From CAVTPD01 sp963736575 (GTDB taxonomy: Bacteria > Bacteroidota > Bacteroidia > Cytophagales > JAAEPT01): DNA of 64,000 nt. The position numbers and the translations under genes were made by a program. The notes beneath the pieces are model-generated. The model saw only the letters and a program-made list of their open reading frames with translations, was not told the origin of the DNA and did not search any database. Each line of letters starts with the position of its first letter. Position 1 is the first letter of the stretch. The DNA lies in the NCBI GenBank assembly GCA_963736575.1, contig CAVTPD010000001.1, positions 1,178,001 through 1,242,000 of the forward strand, given 5' to 3'. Shown here piece after piece: positions 8,047 through 16,831 of this stretch.

Positions 8047-9957
8047 TCAATTGACTGTTGAAATTAACCAATTGTTTTCTAATTCTGCTTTTCCTTCTTC
8101 ACAGAGTTGGCGGCAGTATTCTTTTAATACCTCTTGTTCTCTATTATTGTAGTTATCCAGTTTTTCAGAAAGATTGATTTTCTTTTCAGAAATTAAGAGT
8201 TCCTGGAATTGAAGTTTTATGGCCTCATTTTTATTGTCCAGTTTTTTCTTTTCAGCCAAACAGATATCGCAGTAACCACATTTTTCAGCTTGTTCTTCTC
8301 CAAAATATTCCGAAAATAGAATTTGTCGACATTGATTAGTATTGTTTATGTACTCTAAAACAGCGTTCCATTTTTGGGAATCGTTGTTTTTCATGTTCCC
8401 AATAAAAGCCGTATCTAATTTCAGTTTATCCACGGAAACCCTTGGTGTTAGAAATGTAATTTGTGGTTTGTCTTTGCTGCGTTGGTAATCAATTACTTTT
8501 AAGCGGTTCAGGTCAAAAAGTAGTTTGTTAATGTTCCCCGGTGCTTCCCCCAATTGACGGGCAATTTCAACTTCTTCAATACGGGTGTAATTGCTGTGTA
8601 AGGTGCCTCCGTAGATTCTAAGCAAGGTTTTTATTACTTTATCGAAATGGGCATATTTCACCTGAAGCTTGTAAACTTCTTGGGGACTAATAATAAATTT
8701 TATTCGGGAAGGCTGATAGAAACTGTCGCTCATTTTAACCCAACCACATTTTTCTAAAAGCTTTAAAGCATTAAAACACTCTAATGCATGCAGCTTTTGT
8801 TTTTCAGAAAACTCCCTGATGTTAAAGTCTAAGCTGTATTCTACAATGCTTCCAATAGCCATCTGAAAATGGTTGGCCAAGGCTTGGTAAACATTCTTAA
8901 TGTAAACGGGTTCGGGGTATTTTCTTACAAGTTGGTCTTCATAAATCTTAATGTCTTTGTCGTCAAATAATAAGACAGTATACGAACGATGCCCATCTCT
9001 ACCCGCTCTACCCGCTTCTTGGTAGTAGGCCTCTGGAGAAGCAGGCGGATTGTTATGAATCACCACACGTACATCCGGTTTGTCAATTCCCATCCCAAAA
9101 GCATTGGTGGCAATGATAATGCGTTGTTTGCCCCTAATCCAGCTGTCTTGTATTTGGCTTCTTTTAGAGCCGCTTAAACCACCGTGGTATACGGAAGATG
9201 AAAAACCAAATCGAGCTAATTCGTTGCTTAAAAGGGTTGTTTCTTTTCGGGTGTTGGTGTAAATAATAGCCGTTCCTTGTACTTTATTCAGGATTTCGGT
9301 CATCCTTTTTATTTTGAAGGAAGTCTTTTCTACCGTATAGGTAATATTGGTTCGTTTTACTGAAAGACTGTGTAGCTCGGGCGATTTAAGCTCAAGTTTA
9401 TCAATAATATCTTCCCGTACTTTTTGCGTTGCCGAAGCTGTTAGCGCAATAATAGGTACACGCGGTATAAACTTAAAAAGATGCGCAATTAATAAATAAG
9501 CGGGCCTGAAATCATAACCCCACTGAGAAATACAATGCGCTTCGTCTACAACAAAAGCACTAACGTTAATGTAATTTAAGTGTTCTCTAAAATGCTCCGA
9601 CTGTAGTTTTTCAGGAGAAACATAAAGCAGTTTTAGTTGGTTGTTTTTTGCCTGATTAAGAACGTCTGTAGTTTCTCTTTTTTTTAAACCCGAATGAAGC
9701 GCCGCAGCTTTAATGTTTTTTTCTTTAAGACCATGTACTTGGTCTTCCATTAAAGAAACTAAGGGAGAGATAACCAGCGTTAAACCGTTCCTTTTTAAAG
9801 CAGGTAACTGAAAACATATAGATTTACCGGCGCCGGTTGGTAAAACAGCCAGCACATCTTTTCCTTTCAGAAAATCTTCTATAATTTCTTTTTGCGGTGT
9901 CCGAAAGCTAGGATAGCCCCAAACTTCTTGTAAGATGTCTTCTAGCGTGTAAGACAA
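8047..9957 (-). CDS. recQ: RecQ-family ATP-dependent DNA helicase
   Basis: 636 residues. Helicase core: Walker A LPTGAGKS, DEAH box VVDEAHCISQWG with the RecQ-specific aromatic loop, and TASATQ and QEAGRAGRDG motifs. The RQC zinc-binding segment follows, with Cys at CRQILFSEYFGE and CGYCDICL around residues 550-577. A typical HRDC domain is not obvious; the C-terminus is a short charged helix-rich tail. Role: 3'-5' unwinding in recombination and replication fork repair. It lies 9 nt from the dCTP deaminase stop and almost touches the deacetylase gene, so the four minus-strand genes may be one transcript. Confidence 0.93.
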   Translation of the reverse strand: MSYTLEDILQEVWGYPSFRTPQKEIIEDFLKGKDVLAVLPTGAGKSICFQLPALKRNGLTLVISPLVSLMEDQVHGLKEKNIKAAALHSGLKKRETTDVLNQAKNNQLKLLYVSPEKLQSEHFREHLNYINVSAFVVDEAHCISQWGYDFRPAYLLIAHLFKFIPRVPIIALTASATQKVREDIIDKLELKSPELHSLSVKRTNITYTVEKTSFKIKRMTEILNKVQGTAIIYTNTRKETTLLSNELARFGFSSSVYHGGLSGSKRSQIQDSWIRGKQRIIIATNAFGMGIDKPDVRVVIHNNPPASPEAYYQEAGRAGRDGHRSYTVLLFDDKDIKIYEDQLVRKYPEPVYIKNVYQALANHFQMAIGSIVEYSLDFNIREFSEKQKLHALECFNALKLLEKCGWVKMSDSFYQPSRIKFIISPQEVYKLQVKYAHFDKVIKTLLRIYGGTLHSNYTRIEEVEIARQLGEAPGNINKLLFDLNRLKVIDYQRSKDKPQITFLTPRVSVDKLKLDTAFIGNMKNNDSQKWNAVLEYINNTNQCRQILFSEYFGEEQAEKCGYCDICLAEKKKLDNKNEAIKLQFQELLISEKKINLSEKLDNYNNREQEVLKEYCRQLCEEGKAELENNWLISTVN

Positions 9958-9966
9958 GGTTCATTC

Positions 9967-10503
9967 TTAGAATTTGTTTTTCCACATCATAGACTCAACA
10001 GGTTTGTTGGTTCTAGTGTTGTATTTGGCATCTTTTTTAGTGTTGTAGCTTCTTTCTACATCACCGTCTACCTTAAAATAGATCAATTGACCAATAGGCA
10101 TGCCGTGGTATATTCTAACGGGTTGTGTTACCGAAATTTCTAAGGTCCAAGTATTGCAAAAACCCACATCACCTTTTCCGGCTGTGGCGTGTATATCTAT
10201 TCCTAAACGACCAGTACTAGATTTTCCTTCTAAAAAAGGTACGTGTGCATGAGATTCTGTGTATTCTAAGGTAACACCTAAATACAAAGTGTTTGGCTGA
10301 AGAATAAAACCGTCATCAGGAATTTCAAATAACTCAATTTTGTTGTGTTTTTTGGCGTCTAACTCTCTGTCAATATAAGTAGCTAAGTGTTTTCCTAGAT
10401 GTACATCGTAGGAATTACTTCCTAAATATTCACGATTGTAAGGTTCAATTAAAATTGTGCCTTTTTCTACCTCTTCAAGAATCTCTTTATCTGTTAGAAT
10501 CAT
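9967..10503 (-). CDS. dcd: dCTP deaminase
   Basis: 178 residues, normal for the family. The motifs EGKSSTGRLGI and HATAGKGDVGFCNTWTLEI correspond to the nucleotide-binding loop and the segment carrying the catalytic Glu. The N-terminal MILTDKEILEEVEKG and GSNSYDVHLG segments are also typical. It converts dCTP to dUTP in the thymidylate pathway; a bifunctional deaminase/diphosphatase cannot be excluded from reading alone. It is the first gene of the minus-strand run towards recQ and is divergent from mscS across 83 bp. Confidence 0.92.
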   Translation of the reverse strand: MILTDKEILEEVEKGTILIEPYNREYLGSNSYDVHLGKHLATYIDRELDAKKHNKIELFEIPDDGFILQPNTLYLGVTLEYTESHAHVPFLEGKSSTGRLGIDIHATAGKGDVGFCNTWTLEISVTQPVRIYHGMPIGQLIYFKVDGDVERSYNTKKDAKYNTRTNKPVESMMWKNKF

Positions 10504-10586
10504 ATTTGAATACTGCCTTAGTCTGCGAAATTATCATTTTTTTTAGTAACTAAGTATTTTAAAAAATGATATAGTAATTATCTATA

Positions 10587-11435
10587 ATGGAAGAAGTGAA
10601 AAAAACGTTGGTAGAAGTGTTGCAATTTCAATTGCTAGACCTTCAGAATTTTAATATTAAGGTCTATCAACTGGTGATGTTGGCTTTGTTTTTAGTGGGG
10701 TATAAAATCTTCTTAATTTTTTATAAAAAGTTTCTTAGAAGCTATTTAGATAAAGGGAATTCGGATGTAGGCAGAAGCCAAGCAGTTTATCAGCTTACTA
10801 AATATTTTTTAACAGTTATTGTTATTGTTTCATATTTAGAAACCATAGGGGTCAATTTATCTATTTTTTTAGCGGGTTCAGCTGCTTTATTTGTAGGTAT
10901 TGGATTCGGTGTTAAAGAAGTATTCTTTGATTTTATTTCGGGAGTTATTTTACTTTTTGAAGGAACCGTTAGGGTAGGCGATATAATAGAAATAGACGGT
11001 TTAGTAGGAAAGGTTAGAAAAGTAGATTTTAGAACCTCTAAATTAGAAACCAGAGACAATCAGGTAATTATTGTTCCAAATTCAAAATTGGTAGAAGATA
11101 ATGTGATTAACTGGTCTCATAACCGTACTCAGACAAGGTTTGTGATTAAAGTTGGGGTAGCCTATGGTTCAGATTTAAGATTGGTACAAGGTTTACTGGT
11201 AGAAGCAGCTAAAAATCAGAATAGTGTATCTAAACTACACGAACCTATGGCTAGAATTATTGATTTTGGTGAATCATCCATTGATTTTGAATTGCTTTTT
11301 TGGTGTACAGATATGTTTGGGATTGAATTTGTTAAAAGTGATATTCGTTTTGAAATAGATCGCCTATTCAAAGAAAATAAAGTTACTATTCCTTTTCCAC
11401 AGAGGGATTTATATGTGAAACAATTGCTTAAATAA
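10587..11435 (+). CDS. Small-conductance mechanosensitive channel, MscS family
   Basis: 282 residues. Three N-terminal membrane segments (about residues 25-45, 68-90 and 92-115) end in a pore helix with the Gly/Ala-rich pattern FLAGSAALFVGIGFGVKEV. The MscS beta domain follows (EGTVRVGDIIEIDGLVGKV; IVPNSKLVEDNVINW), then a C-terminal cytoplasmic alpha/beta domain. It releases solutes under hypo-osmotic shock. The gene stands alone with a divergent partner (dcd), and 157 bp separate it from the next regulator gene. Confidence 0.9.
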   Translation: MEEVKKTLVEVLQFQLLDLQNFNIKVYQLVMLALFLVGYKIFLIFYKKFLRSYLDKGNSDVGRSQAVYQLTKYFLTVIVIVSYLETIGVNLSIFLAGSAALFVGIGFGVKEVFFDFISGVILLFEGTVRVGDIIEIDGLVGKVRKVDFRTSKLETRDNQVIIVPNSKLVEDNVINWSHNRTQTRFVIKVGVAYGSDLRLVQGLLVEAAKNQNSVSKLHEPMARIIDFGESSIDFELLFWCTDMFGIEFVKSDIRFEIDRLFKENKVTIPFPQRDLYVKQLLK

Positions 11436-11505
11436 TGATTTTTTATTGGCATTAATACATCTTATTGTTTATAACTTAGCAATTGCATAAATTCAATTAT
11501 TAGAA

Positions 11506-11522
11506 TTGGCATTTTTTTTGAA
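11506..11522 (+). promoter_or_regulatory. Sigma-54 (-24/-12)-like sequence upstream of the NtrC-type regulator
   Basis: TTGGCAT, a T-run and TTGAA give GG-N10-GA, close to the sigma-54 consensus GG-N10-GC and about 70 nt before the ATG at 11593. The -12 dinucleotide is GA rather than GC, so this is a candidate only. It fits the fact that the gene behind it encodes a sigma-54 activator and might be autoregulated. Confidence 0.3.
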
Positions 11523-11592
11523 TAGATGTCTCAAAATGAGAAAATTCTAAAATTGGTACATTGTTGAAATTAATTGAGAGGAGATTTTTAAT

Positions 11593-12936
11593 ATGAAGCC
11601 GTTTAAAATTTTTGTAGCGGAAGACGATCAGTGGTATTCTAGTTTTTTAGTTCACCATCTGGAGAAAAATCCGGATTATTCAGTAGAAAAAATAACTACA
11701 GGGAAGGGCTTACTAGAAAAACTTCACGAGAACCCAGATGTAATTACCTTGGATTATTCTTTCCCGGATACTACAGGGGCCGAATTACTGAAACGAATCA
11801 AACAAGAATGTCCCAGTACACAAGTAATTGTGGTTTCTGGTCAAGAGGATGTAGGTACCGCAATAGATTTGTTAAAAGAAGGTGCTTACGATTATATTGT
11901 TAAAGATGATGATACACCAAGCCGCATATGGAGGGCATTAGCCAACATTAAAGAAAATACAGAACTTAAGAAGGAAGTAGAAGTTCTTAGAGAAGAAGTA
12001 GGTAAAAAGTATGACTTTTCAACTTCTATAATAGGCACAAGTGTTGGTATGAAAAAGGTTTTTTCTTTGATGGAAAAGGCTATAAAAAGTAATATAACTG
12101 TATCTATTTCCGGTGAAACAGGTACAGGTAAAGAGGTTGTGGCTAAAGCTATTCATTACAATTCTGATAGAAAAAAACAGCCCTTTGTAGCTATAAATGT
12201 TTCGGCTATTCCTAGAGATTTAATAGAAAGTGAACTCTTTGGTCATGAAAAAGGAGCTTTTACTGGTGCACAAGCAAGAAGAATAGGGAAGTTTGAAGAA
12301 GCAGGAGATGGAACCATTTTTTTAGATGAAATGGGAGAGATGGACCTTAATATGCAAACTAAATTGTTAAGGGTTCTTCAAGAAAAAGAATTGGTAAGAG
12401 TAGGGGGCAACAACAAGGTTAAGTTACACTGCCGTATAATTGCCGCAACTCATAAAAACCTTTTGGAAGAAGTTAAAAGCGGAAATTTTAGACAAGATTT
12501 GTATTACCGTTTGTTAGGTTTACCCGTAGAGTTACCTGCCTTAAGAGAAAGAAAAGAAGATATTATACTCCTTTCTAAACATTTTATAAAGCAGTTTGCT
12601 AATGAGAATAAATTTAGCGAAAAAACGCTTTCTGAGGAGTCTGTTAAAAAGCTATTAAGATATTCTTTTCCTGGAAATGTAAGAGAATTAAAAGCTGTAA
12701 TGGATTTGGCTATGGTTCTATCTGAGGAAAATATTATTGATGAAAATAGTATTAGTTTCCCAACGGAAGATCCACTCAACGATATTACTTTTGTTGAAAC
12801 AAGCCTAAGAGACTATACCCACAAAATTGTACGTCACTTTTTAGAAAAGTACGATAATAATGTGATGAAAGTGGCTGATATTTTAGATATTGGTAAATCA
12901 ACAATTTATAGGTTACTTAAAGAAATGGAACAGTAA
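11593..12936 (+). CDS. Sigma-54-dependent response regulator (NtrC type: REC-AAA+-Fis HTH)
   Basis: 447 residues. The receiver domain spans 1-120, with acidic pocket EDD (10-12), phospho-acceptor D54 (TLDYSFPD), SGQ and DYIVKD. The AAA+ domain covers about 145-375, with Walker A GETGTGKE, an intact sigma-54 contact loop GAFTGA, Walker B TIFLDEMGEM and an arginine-finger region LRERKED. A C-terminal Fis-type helix-turn-helix ends VADILDIGKSTIYRLLKEM. It should activate sigma-54 promoters when phosphorylated. Its gene is 26 nt before the hybrid kinase gene, so the two probably form the regulatory pair for the polysaccharide locus that follows. Confidence 0.93.
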   Translation: MKPFKIFVAEDDQWYSSFLVHHLEKNPDYSVEKITTGKGLLEKLHENPDVITLDYSFPDTTGAELLKRIKQECPSTQVIVVSGQEDVGTAIDLLKEGAYDYIVKDDDTPSRIWRALANIKENTELKKEVEVLREEVGKKYDFSTSIIGTSVGMKKVFSLMEKAIKSNITVSISGETGTGKEVVAKAIHYNSDRKKQPFVAINVSAIPRDLIESELFGHEKGAFTGAQARRIGKFEEAGDGTIFLDEMGEMDLNMQTKLLRVLQEKELVRVGGNNKVKLHCRIIAATHKNLLEEVKSGNFRQDLYYRLLGLPVELPALRERKEDIILLSKHFIKQFANENKFSEKTLSEESVKKLLRYSFPGNVRELKAVMDLAMVLSEENIIDENSISFPTEDPLNDITFVETSLRDYTHKIVRHFLEKYDNNVMKVADILDIGKSTIYRLLKEMEQ

Positions 12937-12962
12937 TCAGGTTCTATTTTTAAATTATTTTT

Positions 12963-15449
12963 ATGAATGTAGAACATGAAACAGCAAAGCTACAAATACA
13001 ACTTGAACAAGAAATTCAAGCTAGAGTTAAGGTAGAGAATGAACTACGTGCTAAAGAGAATGAACTTAAGCAAGCTCATATAAATTTTGCCAAGCTATAT
13101 AGTGTTATTGAAAAAGATTTGGATGAACAAACCTCTTTAATTGTAAAGAGTGAATTTCAACTAAGAAATGTTTTTGACAAACACCCACTTCCTTTATTAA
13201 TATGCGATTTAGATAGCGAGAAAATTCTTAAAGCTAATTTGTCTTCCTTTGATTTTTTGGGATATAGTATTGAAGAGCTTGAGCAAATGGAAATTAGCAA
13301 CTTATCAGTTTCGGATAAGCGCTTGTTAAGCCATCTTAAATGCAAAGAAAAAGAAATAAGTAGAGATATTGAATGGCAATTCAGATCTAAAAAAGGAGCC
13401 GTAAAAGACTTTTGTGTTTCTTCATCACCCATTCAATATTACGGAGAGAATTCTTATTTACTCTTATTACAAGACATTACAGAGAAAAAAATAAGTGAAC
13501 GAGTTCTTAAAGAAAAAGAAAAAAAGTACAGAGAACTGGTAGAGACAGTAAGTGATATTATTTACCGTTGTAATTATAAAGGAGAATTTATTTATGTGAA
13601 TCCTAAAGCCGTACATATGTGTGGTTTTATTGAGGAAGAACTTCTAGGCAAACATTTTTCAGATTTAGTTAAAAAAGACCATGTTCAACGTGTAGTAAAC
13701 TTTTATAAAATTCAATTTGAAAATCAACAAAGGTCTACATACTTAGAGTTCCCTATACTTACCAAAGAGGGTAAAGAAGTTTGGGTAGGCCAAACTGTTG
13801 ATATTTATAAACTAGAAAATGGCGGTCTAGAATTTATAGCTTTAACTAGAGATATTTCCGAAAGAAAAAAAATGGAGTTAGAATTGATTTCAGCTAAAGA
13901 ATTAGCCGAAAACTCTTCTAGGTCAAAAGAACTTTTTATGGCTAATATGAGTCATGAAATACGAACACCAATGAATGCTATTATTGGTATGAGCGATTTA
14001 TTAATGTCGTCTTCTATTTCAGAAAGACAAGAAAATTATGTTAATGCCATTCAGAATTCTGCCGAAAACCTATTAGTTATTATAAATGATATTTTAGATT
14101 TCTACAAGATAGAATCGGGTAAATTAATAGTTGAAAAAATTGACTGCAACCTTGAAAACATCATAGAAAATTCTATTAAACTTTTAGAACTGAAAGCGGA
14201 AGAAAAAGGCTTAGTGTTAAAGGCTGAAAAGTTGTCTGGAAGCATTCAAAAAAATATAATTACAGACCCCACCAGACTTGGCCAAATTTTGATAAACTTA
14301 TTAAGCAATGCTGTAAAGTTTACCAATACAGGTGAAGTATGCTTTACTTGTAAATTGTTAGAAGATAACCCTACAGATCAAAGAATATTATTTTCTGTAG
14401 CAGATACAGGTATAGGTATAAAACCAGAAAATTTAAAACATATTTTCGATAGCTTTTCCCAAGCAGATGAAACTACCTCTAGAAAATATGGTGGTACAGG
14501 GCTTGGTTTATCAATCTCTAAAAGATTGGTAGAAAAACTAGGTGGGAAACTACAAGTGAAGTCAACAGTAGGGCAAGGATCAGAATTTTCTTTTGAAATT
14601 AAATTTCAAAAAGGAAAAGCAAATACCATTTTGCCTGAAGAGCAAATTTTAACGGAAAATTCATTTTTACAAGACCTTAGAGTACTTTTAGTGGAAGATC
14701 ATGATATAAATCGCTACATCACACAAACTATTTTAGAAAGCTGGAAATGTAAGGTGGATTGGGCAGAAAATGGTTTGATAGCTGTAGAAAAGGTTAAGAA
14801 TAATTATTACGATATTATTCTAATGGATATGAGAATGCCAGAACTAGATGGTATTGGAGCTACAGAAATAATTAGAGAAGAGTTACACTCTAAAGTCCCA
14901 ATAATAGCGCTTACAGCTAATGCTATAAAAGGTGATAGTGAAAAATGTATAAAAGCGGGTATGAATGACTATCTAAGTAAGCCTTTCAAGAAAAATGATT
15001 TATATGAAAAACTAACTGCCTTAATGGGAGATACAAATGCTTTTTCAGATCAAAATAATTTGGTCACAGAATATAAAGAGAAAATAGAGGAATCACCAAA
15101 AGATATTAAGAGTATGAATACAGAGAATTATGTTGATTTATCTGGCCTTGAGAAAATAACTTATGGGGATGAGGTTTTTAAAAATAAAATGATCTCAATG
15201 TTTGTTGATGATACACCGCTTCAAATTAATGAAATGGAAAATGCCTTAGCCAAAAAAGATCTTGCAACAATTAAAAAAACCGCCCACAAGCTTAAGCCCT
15301 CTGTTAAGTATTTAGCTGTAATTTCATTACATGAATTAATTAGAGTAGTAGAGCTTACAGATAATTTAGATATTGAGTTTCAAACAAAAGCGAAACAACT
15401 TATAACTCAATTAAAAGCGCTTGTATATCAGTTAAAGGGAAAACTCTAA
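12963..15449 (+). CDS. Hybrid sensor histidine kinase (PAS-PAS-HisKA-HATPase-REC-HPt)
   Basis: 828 residues without a clear membrane segment, so probably a cytoplasmic sensor. An N-terminal coiled coil (about 1-55) precedes two PAS domains (about 60-175 and 180-300; the second ends with a PAC-like GLEFIALTRDISERK). The HisKA box NMSHEIRTPMN carries H331. The ATPase domain has NLLSNAVKFTN, DTGIGI and GGTGLGLSIS. A receiver follows (LLVEDHDINRY, phospho-acceptor D622 in MDMRMPELDG) and a C-terminal HPt with H775 (TAHKLKPSVKYL). The HPt can pass phosphate onward, most simply to the neighbouring NtrC-type regulator and perhaps to the receiver-TM proteins at 15591 and 36228. Confidence 0.93.
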   Translation: MNVEHETAKLQIQLEQEIQARVKVENELRAKENELKQAHINFAKLYSVIEKDLDEQTSLIVKSEFQLRNVFDKHPLPLLICDLDSEKILKANLSSFDFLGYSIEELEQMEISNLSVSDKRLLSHLKCKEKEISRDIEWQFRSKKGAVKDFCVSSSPIQYYGENSYLLLLQDITEKKISERVLKEKEKKYRELVETVSDIIYRCNYKGEFIYVNPKAVHMCGFIEEELLGKHFSDLVKKDHVQRVVNFYKIQFENQQRSTYLEFPILTKEGKEVWVGQTVDIYKLENGGLEFIALTRDISERKKMELELISAKELAENSSRSKELFMANMSHEIRTPMNAIIGMSDLLMSSSISERQENYVNAIQNSAENLLVIINDILDFYKIESGKLIVEKIDCNLENIIENSIKLLELKAEEKGLVLKAEKLSGSIQKNIITDPTRLGQILINLLSNAVKFTNTGEVCFTCKLLEDNPTDQRILFSVADTGIGIKPENLKHIFDSFSQADETTSRKYGGTGLGLSISKRLVEKLGGKLQVKSTVGQGSEFSFEIKFQKGKANTILPEEQILTENSFLQDLRVLLVEDHDINRYITQTILESWKCKVDWAENGLIAVEKVKNNYYDIILMDMRMPELDGIGATEIIREELHSKVPIIALTANAIKGDSEKCIKAGMNDYLSKPFKKNDLYEKLTALMGDTNAFSDQNNLVTEYKEKIEESPKDIKSMNTENYVDLSGLEKITYGDEVFKNKMISMFVDDTPLQINEMENALAKKDLATIKKTAHKLKPSVKYLAVISLHELIRVVELTDNLDIEFQTKAKQLITQLKALVYQLKGKL

Positions 15450-15590
15450 GTCCTAAAACGGGAATTTTTTCTCGTATTTGTAATTTCTTAATTATATAAA
15501 GGCTTTTTAAGGCATATATAACCCTTTTTTTATTTGGTACGGTTTACGTATAAGTAGTATTAGATTTTTAACTCTTTAACCTATAATGCT

Positions 15591-16085
15591 ATGTTTCAGA
15601 ATAAAGATATTAAGATATTTATTGTTGAAGACGATAAATTTTATGCCAACCTAGTTCGAGAAAAATTGAAGTTATCTAATTTTCAAAATGTTATAATTTT
15701 TGAAACAGGAGAGTCTTTTATAGATAACTTATTTAGAAACCCAGATGTTGTAATTCTAGATTACAGTCTGGGAAACACTAACGGATTAGATTTACTTAAA
15801 AAAATAAAAAGTGTAAATCCAGATATTCAAGTAATATTTCTTTCTGGTCAAGAGGAAATGAACGTTGCGATTAATTCATTAAAGTACGGTGCATTTGATT
15901 ATTTAGAGAAAGACGAAGAGTCACTAGAAAGATTGGTTTTTATCTTAATGAGAATTGTACAACACAATCAGTTTGCTTCTGAAAGTAAACGCTTTAAGTT
16001 TTTCAAAAAAGCAGTCTATTTTGGGTTAGCATGTATTGTTGGTGTAATATTTTATTTAAGCGGCCATCTAGATTGGCATAACTAA
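15591..16085 (+). CDS. Stand-alone receiver domain with C-terminal membrane anchor
   Basis: 164 residues. Residues 1-125 are a full receiver: acidic pocket VEDD (13-15), phospho-acceptor D57 (ILDYSLGN), SGQEE and DYLEKDEES with the conserved Lys. There is no DNA-binding or enzymatic output domain. Instead residues about 135-160 form one membrane helix preceded by basic residues (KRFKFFKKAVYFGLACIVGV), placing the receiver in the cytoplasm. It sits between the hybrid kinase and the Wza-like gene, 11 nt before the latter. The receiver resembles those at 11593 and 36228. It may localise phospho-signal at the membrane export complex or act as a phosphate sink; both are inference. Confidence 0.88.
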   Translation: MFQNKDIKIFIVEDDKFYANLVREKLKLSNFQNVIIFETGESFIDNLFRNPDVVILDYSLGNTNGLDLLKKIKSVNPDIQVIFLSGQEEMNVAINSLKYGAFDYLEKDEESLERLVFILMRIVQHNQFASESKRFKFFKKAVYFGLACIVGVIFYLSGHLDWHN

Positions 16086-16096
16086 ACCACAAAAAA

Positions 16097-16825
16097 TTGA
16101 AAAAATTAATTTTTATAATATTTGTGCTAAGCGGTTTTTTGCTTTTTTCTTGTAAGACGCAGAATTTATTTCAGACAAAAAACCATGGAGATTTAACAGA
16201 TCTTTTTAATGTAGATGAAGACTATGAATATATAATTAAAACAGATGATAAGATTAGCTTAAGTATCTGGGATCATACAGATATGAGTATTGGTTCTGTA
16301 TTTAGCATTTACAATTCTAATGAAGCCTTTGGAAAATGGGTATTGGTCAGAAAAGACAGTACCGTAATTTTACCTAAAGTAGGAAAAGTAAAGATTGGGG
16401 GCTTAACAAGACAGGAAGCCGCAGAACTCATAATACCACTCTATGCTAAATCTATAGTAGACCCTATTATTGTTGTTAAAGTTCTAAATAGAGAAGTTAC
16501 TGTTTTAGGTGAAGTTAGAACAGCTGGAAAATACATTTTAGATAAAGAGCGCAATACCCTAACTGAAATTTTAGGTGTATCCCAGGGGCTTCAAACCTAT
16601 GCTAATATGAGAAAAATACAGCTAATTAGAGGTGGCGTTAATTATGAGATAGACTTAACCAAACTTGATGATAGAGCGCTGTACAGTATAGTTGTAGAAT
16701 CTGGGGATGTAATAAATGTGCCTTCTAGAAATGGTAAAATGTTAGATCAAAAGGCCCCAACAATAATTCCTTTAGCAAGTGCCTTAACAGCTGTTGCTTT
16801 AATCCTAACTGTAATTCAGAAATAA
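16097..16825 (+). CDS. Polysaccharide export outer-membrane lipoprotein (Wza/BexD family)
   Basis: 242 residues from a TTG start at 16097, the only start that keeps the lipoprotein signal MKKLIFIIFVLSGFLLFSC (lipobox LFSC). The Poly_export segment has YIIKTDDKISLSIWDH and the Pro-rich VILPKVGKVKIGGLTRQEA. A SLBB-like part follows (TVLGEVRTAGKY; ILGVSQGLQTYANMRKIQLI). Residues about 220-240 form a hydrophobic C-terminal helix that could cross the outer membrane, as in Wza. It forms the export channel with the Wzc-like protein encoded 6 nt downstream. Confidence 0.9.
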   Translation: MKKLIFIIFVLSGFLLFSCKTQNLFQTKNHGDLTDLFNVDEDYEYIIKTDDKISLSIWDHTDMSIGSVFSIYNSNEAFGKWVLVRKDSTVILPKVGKVKIGGLTRQEAAELIIPLYAKSIVDPIIVVKVLNREVTVLGEVRTAGKYILDKERNTLTEILGVSQGLQTYANMRKIQLIRGGVNYEIDLTKLDDRALYSIVVESGDVINVPSRNGKMLDQKAPTIIPLASALTAVALILTVIQK

Positions 16826-16831
16826 AAGATT

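Noticed and set aside
8989..9262. Plus-strand open frames inside recQ
   Set aside because: Antisense to conserved RecQ helicase motifs.
10790..11452. Minus-strand open frames inside mscS
   Set aside because: Shadows of the channel gene; no start signal or motif.
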